DNA of 7,871 nucleotides from an uncultured Haloferula sp. (GTDB taxonomy: Bacteria > Verrucomicrobiota > Verrucomicrobiae > Verrucomicrobiales > Akkermansiaceae): NCBI GenBank assembly GCA_946481625.1, contig CAMLOZ010000137.1:1-7871 (forward strand), in the 5' to 3' direction. Numbering within the stretch: position 1 is the first letter of the stretch; the number at the start of each line of letters is the position of its first letter. The notes beneath the pieces are model-generated. The model was not told the DNA's origin and did not search any database. It saw only the letters and a program-made list of their open reading frames with translations. This document shows positions 6,482 to 7,871 of the stretch, piece by piece. The position numbers and the translations under genes are program-made.

Positions 6482-7257
6482 ACGGCTCTTCCACCAACGG
6501 CACCCCGGCGATCGCCGTGGAGAACCTCCGCTTCAACTACGGGGCGAAGCAGGTCCTGCACGACGTGAATCTGGAAATTCCTTCGCGCGAGATCACCGCG
6601 TTCATCGGTCCCTCGGGCTGCGGGAAATCTACCCTGTTGCGCTGCTTCAACCGCATCAACGACCGCATTCCCGGCGCTCAGGTCACCGGCGGCGCGATCC
6701 GCATTGCCGGTATCGATATCGCCCGCCCGGATCTCGATATCCAAGTGCTCCGGCGCCGCGTGGGCATGGTCTTCCAGAAGTGGAATCCATTCCCGAAATC
6801 GATCTACGACAACATCGCCTACGGCCTGCGCATCCACGGCGAGAAGAACCACAAGATGCTCGACGAGCGCGTGGAGTATTGCCTGCGCCGCGTGGCCCTG
6901 TGGGACGATGTGAAAGACCGCCTGAAGTCGAGCGCCTTCGGGCTTTCCGGCGGCCAGCAGCAGCGGCTTTGCATCGCCCGCACCATCGCCACCAAGCCGG
7001 ACATCATCCTGATGGACGAGCCCTGCTCGGCCCTCGATCCGCTTTCCACGCTGAAGGTCGAGGAACTCCTGTTGGAGCTGAAGCAGGAATATACGATCGT
7101 CATCGTCACCCACAATCTCGCGCAGGCGAGCCGCTGCTCCGACAAGACCGCCTTCTTCTACCTGGGCAAGCTGATCGAACACGGCGAGACGCAGAAGATG
7201 TTCGCGACCCCGACGGTGAAGCAGACGGAGGAATATGTGTCGGGGGCTTTCGGGTGA
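6475..7257 (+). CDS. pstB: Phosphate ABC transporter ATP-binding protein PstB
   Basis: The cytoplasmic ATPase that drives phosphate import as a dimer under PstCA. Its 260 residues match the family length. Motifs in order: Walker [10 protein letters not shown] (45-53), Q-loop Gln101 in [16 protein letters not shown], which is a PstB hallmark, signature LSGGQQQR (157-164), Walker B IILMDEP (177-183), D-loop SALDP (185-189) and switch His213 in VTHN. The segment [17 protein letters not shown] after Walker A is also typical of PstB rather than other ABC ATPases. The ATG lies inside the last codons of pstA (7-base overlap), so translation is probably coupled. No phoU follows: the next gene is convergent and starts its stop codon 56 bases away, so this is the last gene of the operon. 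Confidence 0.96.
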   Translation: MVNGSSTNGTPAIAVENLRFNYGAKQVLHDVNLEIPSREITAFIGPSGCGKSTLLRCFNRINDRIPGAQVTGGAIRIAGIDIARPDLDIQVLRRRVGMVFQKWNPFPKSIYDNIAYGLRIHGEKNHKMLDERVEYCLRRVALWDDVKDRLKSSAFGLSGGQQQRLCIARTIATKPDIILMDEPCSALDPLSTLKVEELLLELKQEYTIVIVTHNLAQASRCSDKTAFFYLGKLIEHGETQKMFATPTVKQTEEYVSGAFG

Positions 7258-7313
7258 GGAAATAGGGCTTCCAACGCCGCTCCTGCCGGTGAAGCCGTAA
7301 GAAGGGAAGATCC

Positions 7314-7871
7314 CTACTTCCTCGACAGGGTCTTCGTGATGCAATGGACCGATCCCCACCCGATAGCGAGATCTTCCAGCCCGTCCATCTGATGTACGGT
7401 GAAACCGAGCGTTTCCCACGCGGCCTTCGCCGCTTGGTCGAGTGCTTGCCTCTTTTCTGGAGTTCCTTCGTAGTCCAGCACCCAATCCCTCGTTGAGTAG
7501 TAATCCACTTCGTCGGAAAAGGTTGGGAGGAAGACGTTCGAGCGCCCTCCATAGTTCTCAACGATGGAATTATTGAAGGAGAGGTAGTAGTAGCGGATGT
7601 TCTCCTCGCCCGATTCGCGGAGCATGCGAATCCGGGCGGGTAGCAGGGGGATTCTGACGACATCGAACACGGCGGCCAGTTGGTCGGCGGCTTCATCAAA
7701 ATAAATATCATGGTCCGTCGGCTTCGAAGCTTCCCCAACGGCTGCACGTCCGAGTCGCGGGCTGCCGACGGCCACGATGTCGCGACCCGCGCCGTTTTTC
7801 TTGCCTGTGGGGGTGATGTACATGTCGATGTGAAAAATCGGCTGGAAATAACCGCCGCCGAGATATTCCCG
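7314..7871 (-). CDS. Deiminase/amidinotransferase-like enzyme (pentein fold), C-terminal part
   Basis: The frame is open to the right edge, so the start is outside; 185 residues and a TAG stop are visible. An ATG at 7823 exists, but the upstream 16 codons (REYLGGGYFQPIFHID) look conserved, so it is probably internal. The pattern fits the guanidino-group-modifying superfamily (agmatine deiminase, arginine deiminase, amidinotransferases): a His-x-Asp pair at visible residues 14 and 16 in FHIDMYITPT, an Asn-rich strand then VFLPTFSD (113-120), and a C-terminal GWGSVHCITKTLSRK with the likely nucleophile Cys177 in the HCxT context of agmatine deiminases. These enzymes attack a guanidinium carbon through the Cys. 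The exact substrate (agmatine, peptidyl-arginine, other) cannot be told from this fragment. It is convergent with pstB and looks unrelated to phosphate uptake. The base composition looks somewhat less GC-rich than the pst genes. Confidence 0.6.
   Translation of the reverse strand, partial: REYLGGGYFQPIFHIDMYITPTGKKNGAGRDIVAVGSPRLGRAAVGEASKPTDHDIYFDEAADQLAAVFDVVRIPLLPARIRMLRESGEENIRYYYLSFNNSIVENYGGRSNVFLPTFSDEVDYYSTRDWVLDYEGTPEKRQALDQAAKAAWETLGFTVHQMDGLEDLAIGWGSVHCITKTLSRK

Noticed and set aside
7266..7315. Possible bidirectional terminator between pstB and the deiminase gene
   Set aside because: GGCTTC/GAAGCC (7266-7271, 7291-7296) and AGGGA/TCCCT (7303-7307, 7311-7315) are short stems, the first with a 19-base loop and neither followed by a U-run.

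Overview
The window is a GC-rich bacterial chromosome segment. It comes from a Gram-negative-type cell, because it encodes an outer-membrane porin with a signal peptide and a C-terminal Phe. I infer the Verrucomicrobiota (Luteolibacter-like) or a relative in the PVC group. The reasons are an unusually long PstC permease, an SHD1-like (SLA1-homology) remnant of a kind common in Planctomycetes and Verrucomicrobia, and start codons with little or no Shine-Dalgarno sequence. This placement is an inference, not read directly from a marker gene.

Layout: 1-498 (+) is the 3' end of a short-chain dehydrogenase domain, most like the C-terminal half of the bifunctional rhamnulose-1-phosphate aldolase/dehydrogenase. 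A strong intrinsic terminator follows at 527-564. Positions 584-815 hold what looks like a decayed SHD1-type domain gene whose two halves lie in different frames. A minus-strand terminator at 855-883 then serves the porin gene at 911-2215 (-), a phosphate-selective (OprP/OprO-type) porin. The 285-bp divergent region 2216-2500 carries Pho-box-like repeats. Rightward from it runs pstS-pstC-pstA-pstB (2501-7257). A strong hairpin sits between pstS and pstC, and the pstC/pstA and pstA/pstB junctions overlap. A convergent partial gene for a guanidino-group-modifying (deiminase-type) enzyme enters from the right edge at 7314-7871 (-).

Function: the central block is a phosphate-acquisition unit. The porin would admit phosphate through the outer membrane, PstS would bind it in the periplasm, PstC and PstA would form the inner-membrane channel, and PstB would power transport with ATP. 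The shared intergenic region with direct and inverted GTGAC/GTCAC repeats suggests common control by phosphate starvation (PhoB-type). No phoU, phoB or phoR lies in the window.

The most unusual point is that both permeases carry extra periplasmic sequence at the same topological position, right after the first membrane helix. PstC has about 320 extra residues and PstA about 35-40. I see no CRISPR array, tRNA, rRNA, insertion sequence or defence system.
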